Shown piece after piece: positions 17,375 through 26,161 of a DNA stretch of 64,000 nt. The position numbers were made by a program, and so were the translations under genes. The DNA is taken from NCBI RefSeq assembly GCF_030503595.1, contig NZ_CP129966.1:930001-994000 (forward strand). Reading direction: 5' to 3'. Positions within the stretch are counted from its first letter, which is position 1. The number at the start of each line of letters is the position of its first letter. The notes under the pieces are model-generated. The model saw nothing but the letters and a program-made list of their open reading frames with translations, ran no database searches and was not told the DNA's origin. This DNA is from Corynebacterium sp. P4-C1 (GTDB lineage: Bacteria; Actinomycetota; Actinomycetes; Mycobacteriales; Mycobacteriaceae).

Positions 17375-18513
17375 CCGGGGCGGACCACGAAGATATCGCC
17401 GCCAGCGGTGAATTCCGCCGTCACTTCTCCGTCCCCGGCGGCGAGGAACGCAGCTTCGCCGGGGCCGAGCGTTTCTTCACCGAGCCGGACCTTCCCCGCC
17501 ACCGCGAGAACGATCGCCGGACCGCGGCTCAGCTCGAGAGAACCGGATTCAGCCGTACACCGCGTCACCGCGAAATCCGGGACCGGAATCGGGAAACGCG
17601 CGCACGCTACTCCGTTCTCCACGGTCATGTCGGGTTCCAGGACCGGATCGTCGATCGGCTCGAAAATGACGATGTCTTCAAGTTCGGCGACATCGATGTG
17701 CTTGGCCGTCAGCCCGCCGCGCAGCACATTATCGGAACTCGCCATGACCTCCACGCCGAATCCGCTCAGGTAGGCGTGCATGTTTCCGGCGGGCAAGAAA
17801 AGCGCCTCACCGGGGGCCAGCTCGACGTGATGCAGCAGCAGCGCCGCCAGCACACCCACATCGCCGGGGAATTCCTCGCCGATGAAGACCAGGTTGCGCG
17901 CGACATCCGAGTTGAGTTCCGCGGCGCGTTCGAGCACAGCCTCCACGACGGGCACCGGGTCGTCGAACGCCAGCCAACCGGAGAGCACGGTGCGGAGACG
18001 CTTTTCGACGTCCACGCTGCCGTCGGCAAGCACTGCCCGGTCGTTCTCGAGCTGCGGCACCGCGAGCTCGTCGAGAAGCGCAACCGTCTCCTCCAGCGGC
18101 CGGAACCCCGCCATCGCCCTGAACGGCGTCAGCGCGATCAGGACCTCCGGCTTGTGGTTACGATCCTTGTAATTCCGGTGCGCCGCACCGCGCGGAATGC
18201 CCGCCGCGTCCTCGCGCGCGAAGCCTTCCTGCGCCTGGCTTATCGACGGGTGCGCCTGAATCGACAACGGCCGCTCCGCCGCCAGCAACTTCACCAGAAA
18301 AGGGAGTGTCCCCTCCGTGCCCAACGCACTCACGGGGTCCGCCGCGATGACCTCGTCGAGCAGCCCCGAAGCGGTCCCGGACGGGGCGGACGGGTGCGCC
18401 CCGAACCAGGCTTCCGCTTCCGGCCCGCCGGACGGCGCTCGGCCCTGCAAGGTGGCGATGCTGCTGGTGTCGCCCCAGGCGTAATCCTGAACCTTGCCCG
18501 TGAGTTTGAGCAC
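17344..18513 (-). CDS. manA: Mannose-6-phosphate isomerase, class I
   Basis: This 389-residue zinc enzyme interconverts fructose-6-P and mannose-6-P, feeding GDP-mannose for lipomannan and glycolipid synthesis. It has YAWGDTSSIATL at the start, zinc ligands in IQAHPS and HKPEVLIAL, and GNMHAYLSG with the downstream metal His. The C-terminal third is a cupin with LSRGPAIVLAVAG. Its 3' end overlaps the glycosyltransferase gene by 31 bp on the opposite strand. Confidence 0.95.
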   Translation of the reverse strand: MLKLTGKVQDYAWGDTSSIATLQGRAPSGGPEAEAWFGAHPSAPSGTASGLLDEVIAADPVSALGTEGTLPFLVKLLAAERPLSIQAHPSISQAQEGFAREDAAGIPRGAAHRNYKDRNHKPEVLIALTPFRAMAGFRPLEETVALLDELAVPQLENDRAVLADGSVDVEKRLRTVLSGWLAFDDPVPVVEAVLERAAELNSDVARNLVFIGEEFPGDVGVLAALLLHHVELAPGEALFLPAGNMHAYLSGFGVEVMASSDNVLRGGLTAKHIDVAELEDIVIFEPIDDPVLEPDMTVENGVACARFPIPVPDFAVTRCTAESGSLELSRGPAIVLAVAGKVRLGEETLGPGEAAFLAAGDGEVTAEFTAGGDIFVVRPGQRWASMHSE

Positions 18514-18526
18514 TGTTACTTCCCCC

Positions 18527-20011
18527 CTAGCGGATCTCCTGCGGGTCCTTGCGGGTCGGCAGGATCTTCGGGCGGACGCCCGCGATCTCCTCGACGATGC
18601 GGATCACCTGGTTGGAGTAACCGAACTCGTTGTCGTACCAGACGTAGAGCACCAGGTGGTTGCCGGAGGCGATGGTGGCCAGGCCGTCCACGATTCCGGC
18701 GTGGGTGGTGCCCACGAAGTCGGTGGACACGATGTCCGGGGACTGGATGTAGTCGATCTGCTGGCGCAGGTTCGAGTCGGTGGACACGCGGCGCAGGTAG
18801 TTGTTGACCTCCTCGCGGTCGACCTCGGAGTCCAGGTCCAGGTTGAGCACTGCCATGGACACGTCCGGGGTGGGAACGCGGATGGCGTTACCGGTCAACT
18901 TGCCCTCGAACTCCGGGAGAGCCTTCGACACTGCCTTGGCGGCACCGGTCTCGGTGAGCACCATGTTCAGGCCGGCGGCGCGGCCGCGGCGCGGGCCCTT
19001 GTGGAAGTTGTCGGCCAGGTTCTGGTCGTTGGTGTAGGAGTGGACCGTCTCCACGTGGCCATGCTTGACGCCCCAGCGGTCGCTGACGACCTTGAGCACC
19101 GGGGTGATCGCGTTGGTGGTGCAAGACGCGGCGGACAGAACGCGGTCCTGCTCCGAGTCGTCGATGGTGGCGTGGTTGATGCCGTAGACGATGTTCTTCA
19201 CGTCACCCTTGCCCGGCGCGGTCAGCAGTGCGCGGGTCACGCCCTTGGACTGCAGGTGCTGGGACAGGCCGGCGCGGTCGCGCCAACGGCCGGTATTGTC
19301 CACCACGATCGCGTCGTTGATGCCGTACGCGGTGTAGTCGATGGCGGCCGGGTCGTCCGAGTAGATCATCTGGATCGGGGTGCCGTTGGCCCAGATAACC
19401 TCGTTTTCCTTGTCCACGGTGATGGTGCCGTTGAAGGCCCCGTGGACCGAGTCACGGCGCAGCAGGGACGCGCGCTTGATCACGTCGTCGTCGCCCTTCT
19501 TGCGCACGACCACGGCGCGCAGGCGCACGCCGCCGTACTGTGCCTCGCGGGCGATGAGGATACGGGCCAGCAGGCGGCCGATGCGGCCGAAGCCGTACAG
19601 GACGACATCGCGCGGGACGCGGTGGCTGTCGGCGCCGATGACCTCAGCCAGCTCCTCCTCGAGGAAGGAGCGCAGCTCCGCACCCTCGGTGCGGGAGTAG
19701 TTCTTGGCCAGGCGGCCCAAGTCGATGGAGGCGGTGCCCAGGTTCATCTGGGTCAGCTCGCGAAGGATCGGCAGCGTGGCGTCCAGCGGCAGCTCGCGCG
19801 CCACGACACGGCGGGCGTAGCGGTGCGCCTTGATGATCTCGATGTCCGTCATGCCCACAAGGAGACGGCCATAGATGGACGTCACCACGTTGTTCTCGCG
19901 GTGGAGCTGGCTGATCAGCGGCAGCATCTCCTGTGCCAGCTGCAGTTTGTGGTTCCAGTCGTCCATCGGGTTGTCGTGCGGGTTCGGATTGACCGGGCTT
20001 TCAGCGTTCAC
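18527..20011 (-). CDS. gapB: Glyceraldehyde-3-phosphate dehydrogenase, long form
   Basis: This 494-residue protein has a GAPDH core with YGFGRIGRLLARI, catalytic Cys in SAASCTTNAITP, HSYTNDQNL and WYDNEFGYSNQV. It is preceded by an N-terminal extension of about 130 residues that is absent from the glycolytic enzyme. This matches the second GAPDH of Corynebacterium (GapB/GapX), which favours gluconeogenesis. GTG at 20011 is chosen over GTG at 20026 because AAAGGA lies six bases before it and inside the longer reading. manA follows after 13 bp, so cotranscription is likely. Confidence 0.93.
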   Translation of the reverse strand: MNAESPVNPNPHDNPMDDWNHKLQLAQEMLPLISQLHRENNVVTSIYGRLLVGMTDIEIIKAHRYARRVVARELPLDATLPILRELTQMNLGTASIDLGRLAKNYSRTEGAELRSFLEEELAEVIGADSHRVPRDVVLYGFGRIGRLLARILIAREAQYGGVRLRAVVVRKKGDDDVIKRASLLRRDSVHGAFNGTITVDKENEVIWANGTPIQMIYSDDPAAIDYTAYGINDAIVVDNTGRWRDRAGLSQHLQSKGVTRALLTAPGKGDVKNIVYGINHATIDDSEQDRVLSAASCTTNAITPVLKVVSDRWGVKHGHVETVHSYTNDQNLADNFHKGPRRGRAAGLNMVLTETGAAKAVSKALPEFEGKLTGNAIRVPTPDVSMAVLNLDLDSEVDREEVNNYLRRVSTDSNLRQQIDYIQSPDIVSTDFVGTTHAGIVDGLATIASGNHLVLYVWYDNEFGYSNQVIRIVEEIAGVRPKILPTRKDPQEIR

Positions 20012-20049
20012 GCTGCGTCCTTTCACATGTCACGTTGCTCAAACGGCCC

Positions 20050-21048
20050 TTATTCTAGTACGTCCCGGTACTTTTCCGGACCTGGCTCGGGGGCGAACGA
20101 CGGGTCGTTGCTCTTGTCCACCAAAACAGCGCGCACGCCCTCGCTGAAATCCGGCTCGCGGAGGAGCATTTCGGCGTAGCGGCGTTCGTTGTCCAGCGCG
20201 GCCGCCAGATCGTGCCTGGAATTAGCCATCATCAGCTCCGCCGTCGCTACCAGCGACGATGGCGATGCCTGCTTGAGCAGCGGCGCCACGACCGCCACCA
20301 ATTCCGGGTCGGAATCAATGGTGTTCGCAATTTCGGACCAGGGGGAGCTGAACCGTCCGTCGATAAGCGGGGAGAGCTTCTCCAGCTCCGACTCCCCGGG
20401 CGCGACCGCCACCTCATCCAGTACCCCCGCTCCCTGAGCGACGATTCTGTCTTTGAGTCCGTCGAGTGATTCCACGAGGTGGGTTGCCAGCCCGGTGGCC
20501 ATCATGTCGCCGGCGTTCATCCGGTACCCCGTCAGTGCGAGGAACATGCCGAGGTCCAGCGACGGCTTTCCAGGCAGGTTCTGCAACCGGTGGCTCATTC
20601 CCACGTCGGTGAAGAAGCCGATATTCATCTCCGGCATCGCCGCCGACACATCCGGGGTGACCACGATGTGGCTGCCGTGGGCGGAGAGCCCGAGCCCGCC
20701 GCCCATGACGACGCCGGAAATCAGCGAGATATACGGCTTCGGATACTCCGAAATCATCAGGTTCATCCCGTATTCGCGGGAGAAGAACTCGTCAGCTTCC
20801 TCTCCCCGGCCGTCGAGGACCGTCTCGCGTGCATAGCGGACGTCGCCGCCCGCGCAGAAGTGCTTGCTTGTCGACGCCACCACGACCTGCTCCACCGCAT
20901 CATCGTCGCGCCACGCTTCGAGCGCCTCGATGACGGGAAAGAGAATCTCCGGGTTGATGGAGTTCAACGCCTTGGGTCTGTCCAGAGTGATCACTCCGGT
21001 AGACTGCTCGACGGCAATATGTACTGGTCCGGTGGTGCTTTCTGCCAT
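20050..21048 (-). CDS. Enoyl-CoA hydratase/isomerase family, 3-hydroxyisobutyryl-CoA hydrolase-like
   Basis: This 332-residue crotonase-fold protein has the oxyanion-hole segments FCAGGDVRYA and ISGVVMGGGLGLSAHG, then AMPEMNIGFFTDVG and FLALTGYRMNAGDMM. The long C-terminal half matches 3-hydroxyisobutyryl-CoA hydrolases of valine degradation rather than the shorter enoyl-CoA hydratases of about 260 residues. ATG at 21048 is the start nearest the conserved fold, and the longer reading would cross the divergent HAD gene. Confidence 0.85.
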   Translation of the reverse strand: MAESTTGPVHIAVEQSTGVITLDRPKALNSINPEILFPVIEALEAWRDDDAVEQVVVASTSKHFCAGGDVRYARETVLDGRGEEADEFFSREYGMNLMISEYPKPYISLISGVVMGGGLGLSAHGSHIVVTPDVSAAMPEMNIGFFTDVGMSHRLQNLPGKPSLDLGMFLALTGYRMNAGDMMATGLATHLVESLDGLKDRIVAQGAGVLDEVAVAPGESELEKLSPLIDGRFSSPWSEIANTIDSDPELVAVVAPLLKQASPSSLVATAELMMANSRHDLAAALDNERRYAEMLLREPDFSEGVRAVLVDKSNDPSFAPEPGPEKYRDVLE

Positions 21049-21082
21049 GAAGCCAGTGTTCCACAGCGTGCAAAGGACTGCT

Positions 21083-21883
21083 ATGACTTTTCCCCGCATT
21101 GTCGTCTTGGACATGGACGGGACCCTCGTCGACCCGGACGGGAACATCCCCGAGGAGTTCTGGTCCGTCTTGGAGGACGCGAAGGAGAAGGGCATGGTGA
21201 TCGCCCCGGCGTCGGGCCGTCAGCTGGCCACGCTGCAGGACATGTTCGACGGGCGCGGCATCGAGACCTTCATCGCGGAAAACGGGGGCGTGGTGTGGCA
21301 CCGCGGCGAGGTTGTCTCCACCAAGCCGATGAATGAGGAGGCGGTCGGGGCGGTCCTCCGCGCCGCGGCTGAATCCGACTCCCCCGTGCACCCTGTGGTG
21401 TGCCAGCCGGAATTCGCCTTCGTCGCCGAGGACATCCCGGAATCAGCGGCGGCGGAGACCGAGAAGTACTACCACTCGCGGCGCAGCGTACCTTCCCTCG
21501 TGGAGGCGGCGGAACAATCCGGCGGCCCGACCATTAAGGTGGCCCTCTACGTCGAAACAGACGCCGAGACCGACGGTCTGCCAATCGCCATGGCGGCAAC
21601 GGGCCAAAGCATCGCCGTGTCCGGCGCGAACTGGGTCGACGTCATGTCCCCGGACACCAACAAGGGCCGCGCCCTGCAGTCCCTCACCGATTCCCTCGGG
21701 GTCGCCATCGCGGACACCGCCGCCATCGGCGACTACCTGAACGACTTCGAGATGCTCGAGGCCGCCGGCACCGCCGTGGCGATGGTGAACGGCCACGAGA
21801 AACTCAAAGCTATCGCGGACATTATCGCCGCTTCCAATGCCGATCACGGCGCGATCAAGCAGCTGCAGGCATGGCTGGCATAG
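21083..21883 (+). CDS. Cof-type HAD-superfamily phosphatase
   Basis: This 266-residue protein has HAD motif I (VVLDMDGTLVD), motif II near APASGRQ, and motifs III/IV in IGDYLNDFEMLEAAG. The large cap between motifs II and III marks the Cof (class IIB) subgroup that dephosphorylates sugar phosphates or flavin/PLP-type metabolites. AAAGGA lies shortly before ATG at 21083. The end overlaps the mpg start by 13 bp, so the two genes are coupled. Confidence 0.9.
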   Translation: MTFPRIVVLDMDGTLVDPDGNIPEEFWSVLEDAKEKGMVIAPASGRQLATLQDMFDGRGIETFIAENGGVVWHRGEVVSTKPMNEEAVGAVLRAAAESDSPVHPVVCQPEFAFVAEDIPESAAAETEKYYHSRRSVPSLVEAAEQSGGPTIKVALYVETDAETDGLPIAMAATGQSIAVSGANWVDVMSPDTNKGRALQSLTDSLGVAIADTAAIGDYLNDFEMLEAAGTAVAMVNGHEKLKAIADIIAASNADHGAIKQLQAWLA

Positions 21884-22437
21884 ATTTCACCGCCCCCGCC
21901 AACGTCGTCGCACCACAATTGCTCGGCTGCTGCGTCAGCCACAACGGCGTGACCGTCCGGCTGACGGAAGTCGAGGCCTACCTCGGTGCCGAAGACGCCG
22001 CCGCCCACACATACCGGGGCCGGACCAAACGCAACGCCGCCATGTTCGGCACGCCCGGCCGCTTCTACGTTTACCTGTCCTACGGCATCCACTTGAACGG
22101 CAACATCGTCTGTGCGCCGGAGGGCACCGGCCAGGGGTGCCTCATGCGCGGCGGGGAGATCGTCGGGGGAGAGCAGCTCGCCCGCAGCCGTCGACAAGTG
22201 AAAGACCGCGCCCCAATTCCTTACGAAAACCTCGCCCGCGGACCTGGAAATCTCGGGCGCGCCCTCGGCCTAGCCCTGGACGACAACGGCACACCCGTCC
22301 AGCTCACAATGCGCACCGAGGAACCCGAATGGGTGGTTGGCCCGCGCATCGGAATCAGCAAGAACGCGGGCGCGCCCTACCGTTTCTGGATCCCCCGCAA
22401 CAAAACGGTCAGCACGCCCCGCGGCTACCCGAAATAG
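21871..22437 (+). CDS. mpg: 3-methyladenine DNA glycosylase, AAG/MPG type
   Basis: This 188-residue enzyme removes alkylated purines and starts base excision repair. It has the family start PQLLGCCV, the catalytic Glu in LTEVEAYLG, HTYRGRTKRNAAMF, the intercalating YVYLSYGIH segment, and RGPGNLGRAL. ATG at 21871 lies within the 3' end of the HAD gene. Its last 21 bases are part of a 35-bp direct repeat that recurs beside ppk2. Confidence 0.93.
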   Translation: MAGIDFTAPANVVAPQLLGCCVSHNGVTVRLTEVEAYLGAEDAAAHTYRGRTKRNAAMFGTPGRFYVYLSYGIHLNGNIVCAPEGTGQGCLMRGGEIVGGEQLARSRRQVKDRAPIPYENLARGPGNLGRALGLALDDNGTPVQLTMRTEEPEWVVGPRIGISKNAGAPYRFWIPRNKTVSTPRGYPK

Positions 22438-22451
22438 CTATTTCTTCTTGC
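22417..22451. repeat. 35-bp direct repeat, copy A
   Basis: It is identical at 34 of 35 positions to 24354-24388. The copy holds the 3' end of mpg including its TAG, then CTA and TTCTTCTTGC, which read on the minus strand match the last codons and stop of ppk2. So this copy carries the ends of both genes that now flank the phosphatase locus. Confidence 0.9.
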
Positions 22452-22602
22452 TATTTCCTCCCACTCGGTCGTGTCCTCGATCCGAGCGTCGATAAAAACA
22501 CAAACAGTGGCGGATGTTCACATCGGTGTAACCAGCTTTTCACCAGGGGCTTTTAAGCTGTAATTCCTGTTGTTTCCCCCCGTTTCCACTAAGGAGTTCC
22601 CC

Positions 22603-24240
22603 GTGCCACACTCCCCAGCACTGGCCCGTCGCGCCATCGCCCTCGCCACTGTCGCAGCCACTGCAGCGACACTCGTTCCTGCTGGTGCCGCCGAGGCAGC
22701 GACCTACTATTCCACCAAACAGCCATATTCCCCCGCCGCCCCCATCTCCTCCTACAGCCAACCTCCCGCTGGTTTCCACCAGATTTACACCGCCTCCGTG
22801 GGCCGTCACGGTTCCCGCGGCTTGTCCGGTTTCAAATACGACGACCTCGCCGGCCAGATGCTAGCTTCCGCTAAAGAGCGTGGAGAGTTGACCCCGCTCG
22901 GCGAGAAGTTAATCCCTCAGGTGGAGGCGATGTCTCGCGCAAACGAACAGCTCACCGGTCCGGGGGAAGGTGGCTACGGCAACCTGACCACGTTCGGCCG
23001 CAACGAATTGCGCGGTATCGGCACCCGCAATGCGGCCCGCAACCTGACATTCTTGGAATCGGTGTCTCAGAGCGATACCGACCAGGTGAAGTTCATGTCC
23101 TCCGGCGCGGACCGCGCGAAGGAATCCGGCGAGCTTTTCGGGCAGGGGTTGCTCTCGGCTGTTCCAGAGCTGTCTGACAACCTAGCCGACGGCATGACCA
23201 ACAACACCGTCAACGTCGAGGACCGATTCGACCTGCTGCACGCCCACTCCGACGAGAATTCTCCGCGTTACGCGGCGTACTCCGAGTGGACCGAGAGCGA
23301 CACCCTCGACGAAAAGGTGAACAAAGCCAAGAATTCCGAGGCATCCCAGCAGGCGGCGACTCACCTGCTCACCAAGATCTTCGACCAGAAGTTCATCGAC
23401 GACCTCGACAACGGGACGCTGAAGTTTGTCGGCGCCAGCGGTAAGAAAGTTAAAGGCACCGCCGACGCGGCACTTCAGTTCTACAACCTGTACATCATCG
23501 CCCCCGCGATGGAGAACGAGCCCGCTAAACCGGCCGAAGGCTGGATCTTCGACCAGTTCATGGATGATGAGGACGGTCGACAGCTCGCTTACTTACTCGA
23601 CGTAGAGAAATTCTACGGAAGCGGCCCGGGTATCGAGGGACAATCGGTGTCCTACGACATCTACGAACCCCTCCTCGATCATATGATCAAGGGGGTCCAG
23701 GATCGCGCCGCCGGCGGCAACATCGCAGCCGAGTACCGGTTCGGCCACGCCGAGACCATCGCCCCGCTCGCCGCCTTGCTTAAGCTGCCTGGTTCCGAGA
23801 AAGGTGTGCCCGCCGAAGAGGTCATGTCTTACGACAATTCCACTTGGCGCGGCGACAAGGTTACGCCGATGGGCGCGAACATCCAGTGGGACGCGTTTCA
23901 GAATGACGCGGGTGTCACCCTCGTTCGCATGCTTTACAACGAGGCGGAAACCCCGTTCCACGCGGGATGCATGCCCGTGGCAGATGACTCGGCTTTCTAC
24001 ACCATCGACGAGTTGGCGGACTGCCTGCCGCTCGGTTCCACTTCCGACCACTCCAAAGCCCGCCCCGACAGCGCGCCCCAATCCGGCTCGGAAAGTTCAA
24101 CCAGCTCCACCGGTTCTTCGACTGGTGGCACCGTCGCCCTCATCCTCGCAGTACTCGCTTTTGTCAGCGCCGCCCTCGGCTTGGGCGCGGTGCAGTCAGG
24201 CCTTATCGACGTGCCGGCACTGCCGCCCCTGCCGTTCTAA
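22603..24240 (+). CDS. Exported, membrane-anchored histidine acid phosphatase
   Basis: This 545-residue protein has a Sec signal peptide (ALATVAATAATLVPAGAAEA), the catalytic RHGSRG motif soon after, and the proton-donor HAET motif (RFGHAETIAPL) near residue 385. HAET rather than HD places it with the MINPP-like branch, whose members cleave inositol phosphates or other phosphomonoesters. A Ser/Thr-rich linker leads to a C-terminal transmembrane helix (TVALILAVLAFVSAALGLGAV). GTG at 22603 follows AAGGAG at a good distance. The gene lies between two copies of a 35-bp repeat. Confidence 0.88.
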   Translation: MPHSPALARRAIALATVAATAATLVPAGAAEAATYYSTKQPYSPAAPISSYSQPPAGFHQIYTASVGRHGSRGLSGFKYDDLAGQMLASAKERGELTPLGEKLIPQVEAMSRANEQLTGPGEGGYGNLTTFGRNELRGIGTRNAARNLTFLESVSQSDTDQVKFMSSGADRAKESGELFGQGLLSAVPELSDNLADGMTNNTVNVEDRFDLLHAHSDENSPRYAAYSEWTESDTLDEKVNKAKNSEASQQAATHLLTKIFDQKFIDDLDNGTLKFVGASGKKVKGTADAALQFYNLYIIAPAMENEPAKPAEGWIFDQFMDDEDGRQLAYLLDVEKFYGSGPGIEGQSVSYDIYEPLLDHMIKGVQDRAAGGNIAAEYRFGHAETIAPLAALLKLPGSEKGVPAEEVMSYDNSTWRGDKVTPMGANIQWDAFQNDAGVTLVRMLYNEAETPFHAGCMPVADDSAFYTIDELADCLPLGSTSDHSKARPDSAPQSGSESSTSSTGSSTGGTVALILAVLAFVSAALGLGAVQSGLIDVPALPPLPF

Positions 24241-24325
24241 CGGACAGGCCAAAGTCACCGTCACCGTGGGAAACACCCCGCAAGACGACGTCGACAAGCT
24301 AAGGACCGTGCCCTAATCCGCTAAT

Positions 24326-24361
24326 CCGCGGGGGAGCTCCACGTTTCTGGCTCCCCCGCGG
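24326..24361 (+). terminator. Hairpin after the phosphatase gene
   Basis: Perfect 12-bp arms CCGCGGGGGAGC (24326-24337) and GCTCCCCCGCGG (24350-24361) surround a 12-base loop. No clear T-run follows, so it may work as a weak or factor-assisted terminator. The right arm is partly built from repeat copy B. The 85 bases between the phosphatase stop and the hairpin hold a short coding-like stretch in another frame, but no gene I can support. Confidence 0.55.
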
Positions 24362-24388
24362 CTACCCGAAATAGCTACTTCTTCTTGC
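24354..24388. repeat. 35-bp direct repeat, copy B
   Basis: This is the partner of 22417-22451, with one mismatch. It contains the last codons of ppk2 with its stop at 24375-24377, and to the left a sequence identical to the final codons and TAG of mpg, here in noncoding DNA. See the finding on the phosphatase insertion. Confidence 0.9.
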
Positions 24389-25229
24389 GTTTCTTCGTGC
24401 TTTTCTGCTTGCCCTTTTCCAAGTTGGCGGCCACGTCGGGCACGTAGCGGAACTCCGCGCGCGGCGGCCGCTCGTAATCGTCGGACTCTGGGCGCTCCGG
24501 CACATCCGGCAGGTCCGGCTCGATGTGCTCGTACGGGATGGTGGACAGCAGGTGCGAGATCACGTTGATGCGCGAACGCTTCTTGTCCTCGGATTCCACG
24601 GTGTACCAGGGAGCGGTCGGGATGTCGGTGTGAATGAACATCTCGTCCTTCGCGCGGGAATAGTCCTCCCACTTGGTGATGGACTCCAGATCCATCGGCG
24701 AGAGCTTCCACTGGCGCAGCGGATCGTTGCGGCGGGACTCGAAGCGGGCGTGCTGTTCCTCGTCGGAGACGGAGAACCAGTACTTGCGCAGGTGGATACC
24801 GTCCTCCACGAGCAGGCGCTCGAAGATCGGTGCCTGGTGGAGGAAACGGCGGTACTCCTCCGTGGTGCAGAAGCCCATGACGCGCTCCACACCGGCGCGG
24901 TTGTACCAGGAGCGATCGAAAATCACGATCTCGCCGGCAGCGGGAAGCTTCTCGACGTAACGCTGGAAGTACCACTGCGTCTGCTCGCGTTCCGTCGGTT
25001 TCGGCAAAGCCTCAATACGGCACACGCGCGGATTCAGGTACTGGGTAATGCGCTTGATCGCCGACCCCTTGCCCGCTGCGTCGCGGCCCTCCATGACGAC
25101 GACGATGCGCGCGCCAGTGGCCACGACCCACTGCTGCATCTTGACCAACTCGGCCTGGAGGCGGAGCAGTTCCTCCTCGTAGGCCTTCTTGGACAGCTTC
25201 GGCGGTTTATGCGTGTTCTCGGATGTCAT
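24375..25229 (-). CDS. ppk2: Polyphosphate kinase 2
   Basis: This 284-residue P-loop kinase transfers phosphate between polyphosphate and nucleoside di- or monophosphates. It has Walker A (EGRDAAGKGS), the lid region (PRVCRIEALPKPTEREQTQW), Walker B (IVIFDRSWYNRAGVERVMGF) and WKLSPMDLES. One PPK2 domain is present, as in class I enzymes. The C-terminus is a lysine-rich tail (KSTKKRKKK). ATG at 25229 is favoured, as the upstream codons lack conservation. It converges on the phosphatase locus, and a phosphate-metabolism link between the two is suggestive only. Confidence 0.95.
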   Translation of the reverse strand: MTSENTHKPPKLSKKAYEEELLRLQAELVKMQQWVVATGARIVVVMEGRDAAGKGSAIKRITQYLNPRVCRIEALPKPTEREQTQWYFQRYVEKLPAAGEIVIFDRSWYNRAGVERVMGFCTTEEYRRFLHQAPIFERLLVEDGIHLRKYWFSVSDEEQHARFESRRNDPLRQWKLSPMDLESITKWEDYSRAKDEMFIHTDIPTAPWYTVESEDKKRSRINVISHLLSTIPYEHIEPDLPDVPERPESDDYERPPRAEFRYVPDVAANLEKGKQKSTKKRKKK

Positions 25230-25363
25230 ACCTACAACGGTAATACGCCTGCTCCCGCTCATTGAACTCGGTCATCGACCCCGCTACGTTTCGGCGCACA
25301 ATGTGGAGCCTATTGGTGTCCGGGGTCTTTGCCTGAATCCACGGAGAGGTGGGTCACTAGACT

Positions 25364-25384
25364 GTTATGAGTATTTTCCATAAC
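25364..25384. promoter_or_regulatory. Inverted repeat upstream of the 5-oxoprolinase operon
   Basis: GTTATG and CATAAC arms are separated by 9 bases, ending 18 bp before the pxpA start. The spacing and position suit a dimeric repressor site, but no regulator gene lies beside the operon. Confidence 0.35.
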
Positions 25385-25402
25385 TCTGAAAGTTGGTGAA
25401 TT

Positions 25403-26161
25403 ATGAACGAGCACATCGACCTCAACGCCGATTTGGGCGAAACCACTGCTGGCAACCCGGTTGCCGACGATGCGGCCATGCTGGAGATGGTCTCGAGTGC
25501 GAACGTGGCCACGGGTTTCCACGCGGGCGACCCACACTCCATTAGCCGTACTCTCGTGGACGCGAAACAAAGAGACGTCGTCGTCGGCGCCCACATCGCG
25601 TATCAGGATCCCGCTGGTTTCGGCCGTCGTTTTATCGACTACGACCCGGCCGAGCTTGCCGACGAAACGCTGTATCAGATCGGCGCGCTGGATGCCCTTG
25701 CCCGGGCTCAGGGACTTCAGGTTCGCTACATCAAGCCGCACGGTGCGCTCTACAACACCATCGTCCACAACGAGAAGCACGCTCAAGCCGTAGTCGCCGG
25801 GATCAAAGCATTCGGTGATTTGCCCGTCATGCTGCTCCCCGGCGGCATTGCCGTGGAAATCGCGGAAAAGGCCGGTTTGAGGGTTATCCGCGAAGCTTTC
25901 GCCGACCGCGGGTACAACCCCGACGGCACCTTGGTGTCGCGCCGCGAACCGAACGCGGTGATGACCGACGCACAGCAAGTGGCAGACCGGGTGCTGCAGG
26001 TCGCGTCAACGGGTGCCGTGACGGCTATCGACGGCAGTGTCGTCGACGTTCAAGCAGAATCCGTCTGCGTCCACGGCGATTCCCCGGGTTCGGTGGAGCT
26101 GACCCGCAGTGTGGTGGCTAGGTTGAAGGACGAAGGAATCGAGATCAGGAGTTTTCTGTGA
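25403..26161 (+). CDS. pxpA: 5-oxoprolinase subunit A (LamB/YcsF family)
   Basis: This 252-residue protein begins with DLNADLGE and continues with MLEMVSSANVATGFHAGDP, VVVGAHIAYQDPAGFGRR, YIKPHGALYN and EAFADRGYNPDGTLVSR. All are hallmarks of PxpA/YcsF. With PxpB and PxpC it hydrolyses 5-oxoproline (pyroglutamate) to glutamate using ATP. The stop overlaps the start of pxpBC by 4 bp (GTGA), which implies tight coupling. Confidence 0.95.
   Translation: MNEHIDLNADLGETTAGNPVADDAAMLEMVSSANVATGFHAGDPHSISRTLVDAKQRDVVVGAHIAYQDPAGFGRRFIDYDPAELADETLYQIGALDALARAQGLQVRYIKPHGALYNTIVHNEKHAQAVVAGIKAFGDLPVMLLPGGIAVEIAEKAGLRVIREAFADRGYNPDGTLVSRREPNAVMTDAQQVADRVLQVASTGAVTAIDGSVVDVQAESVCVHGDSPGSVELTRSVVARLKDEGIEIRSFL

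Noticed and set aside
17698..18807. Plus-strand open frame of 369 codons
   Set aside because: It is antisense to manA and the end of gapB; no domain or ribosome site.
18494..20179. Long plus-strand open frame of 561 codons
   Set aside because: It is antisense to gapB with Val/Asp/His/Gln-rich composition and no domain; a mirror of high-GC codon use in the real gene.
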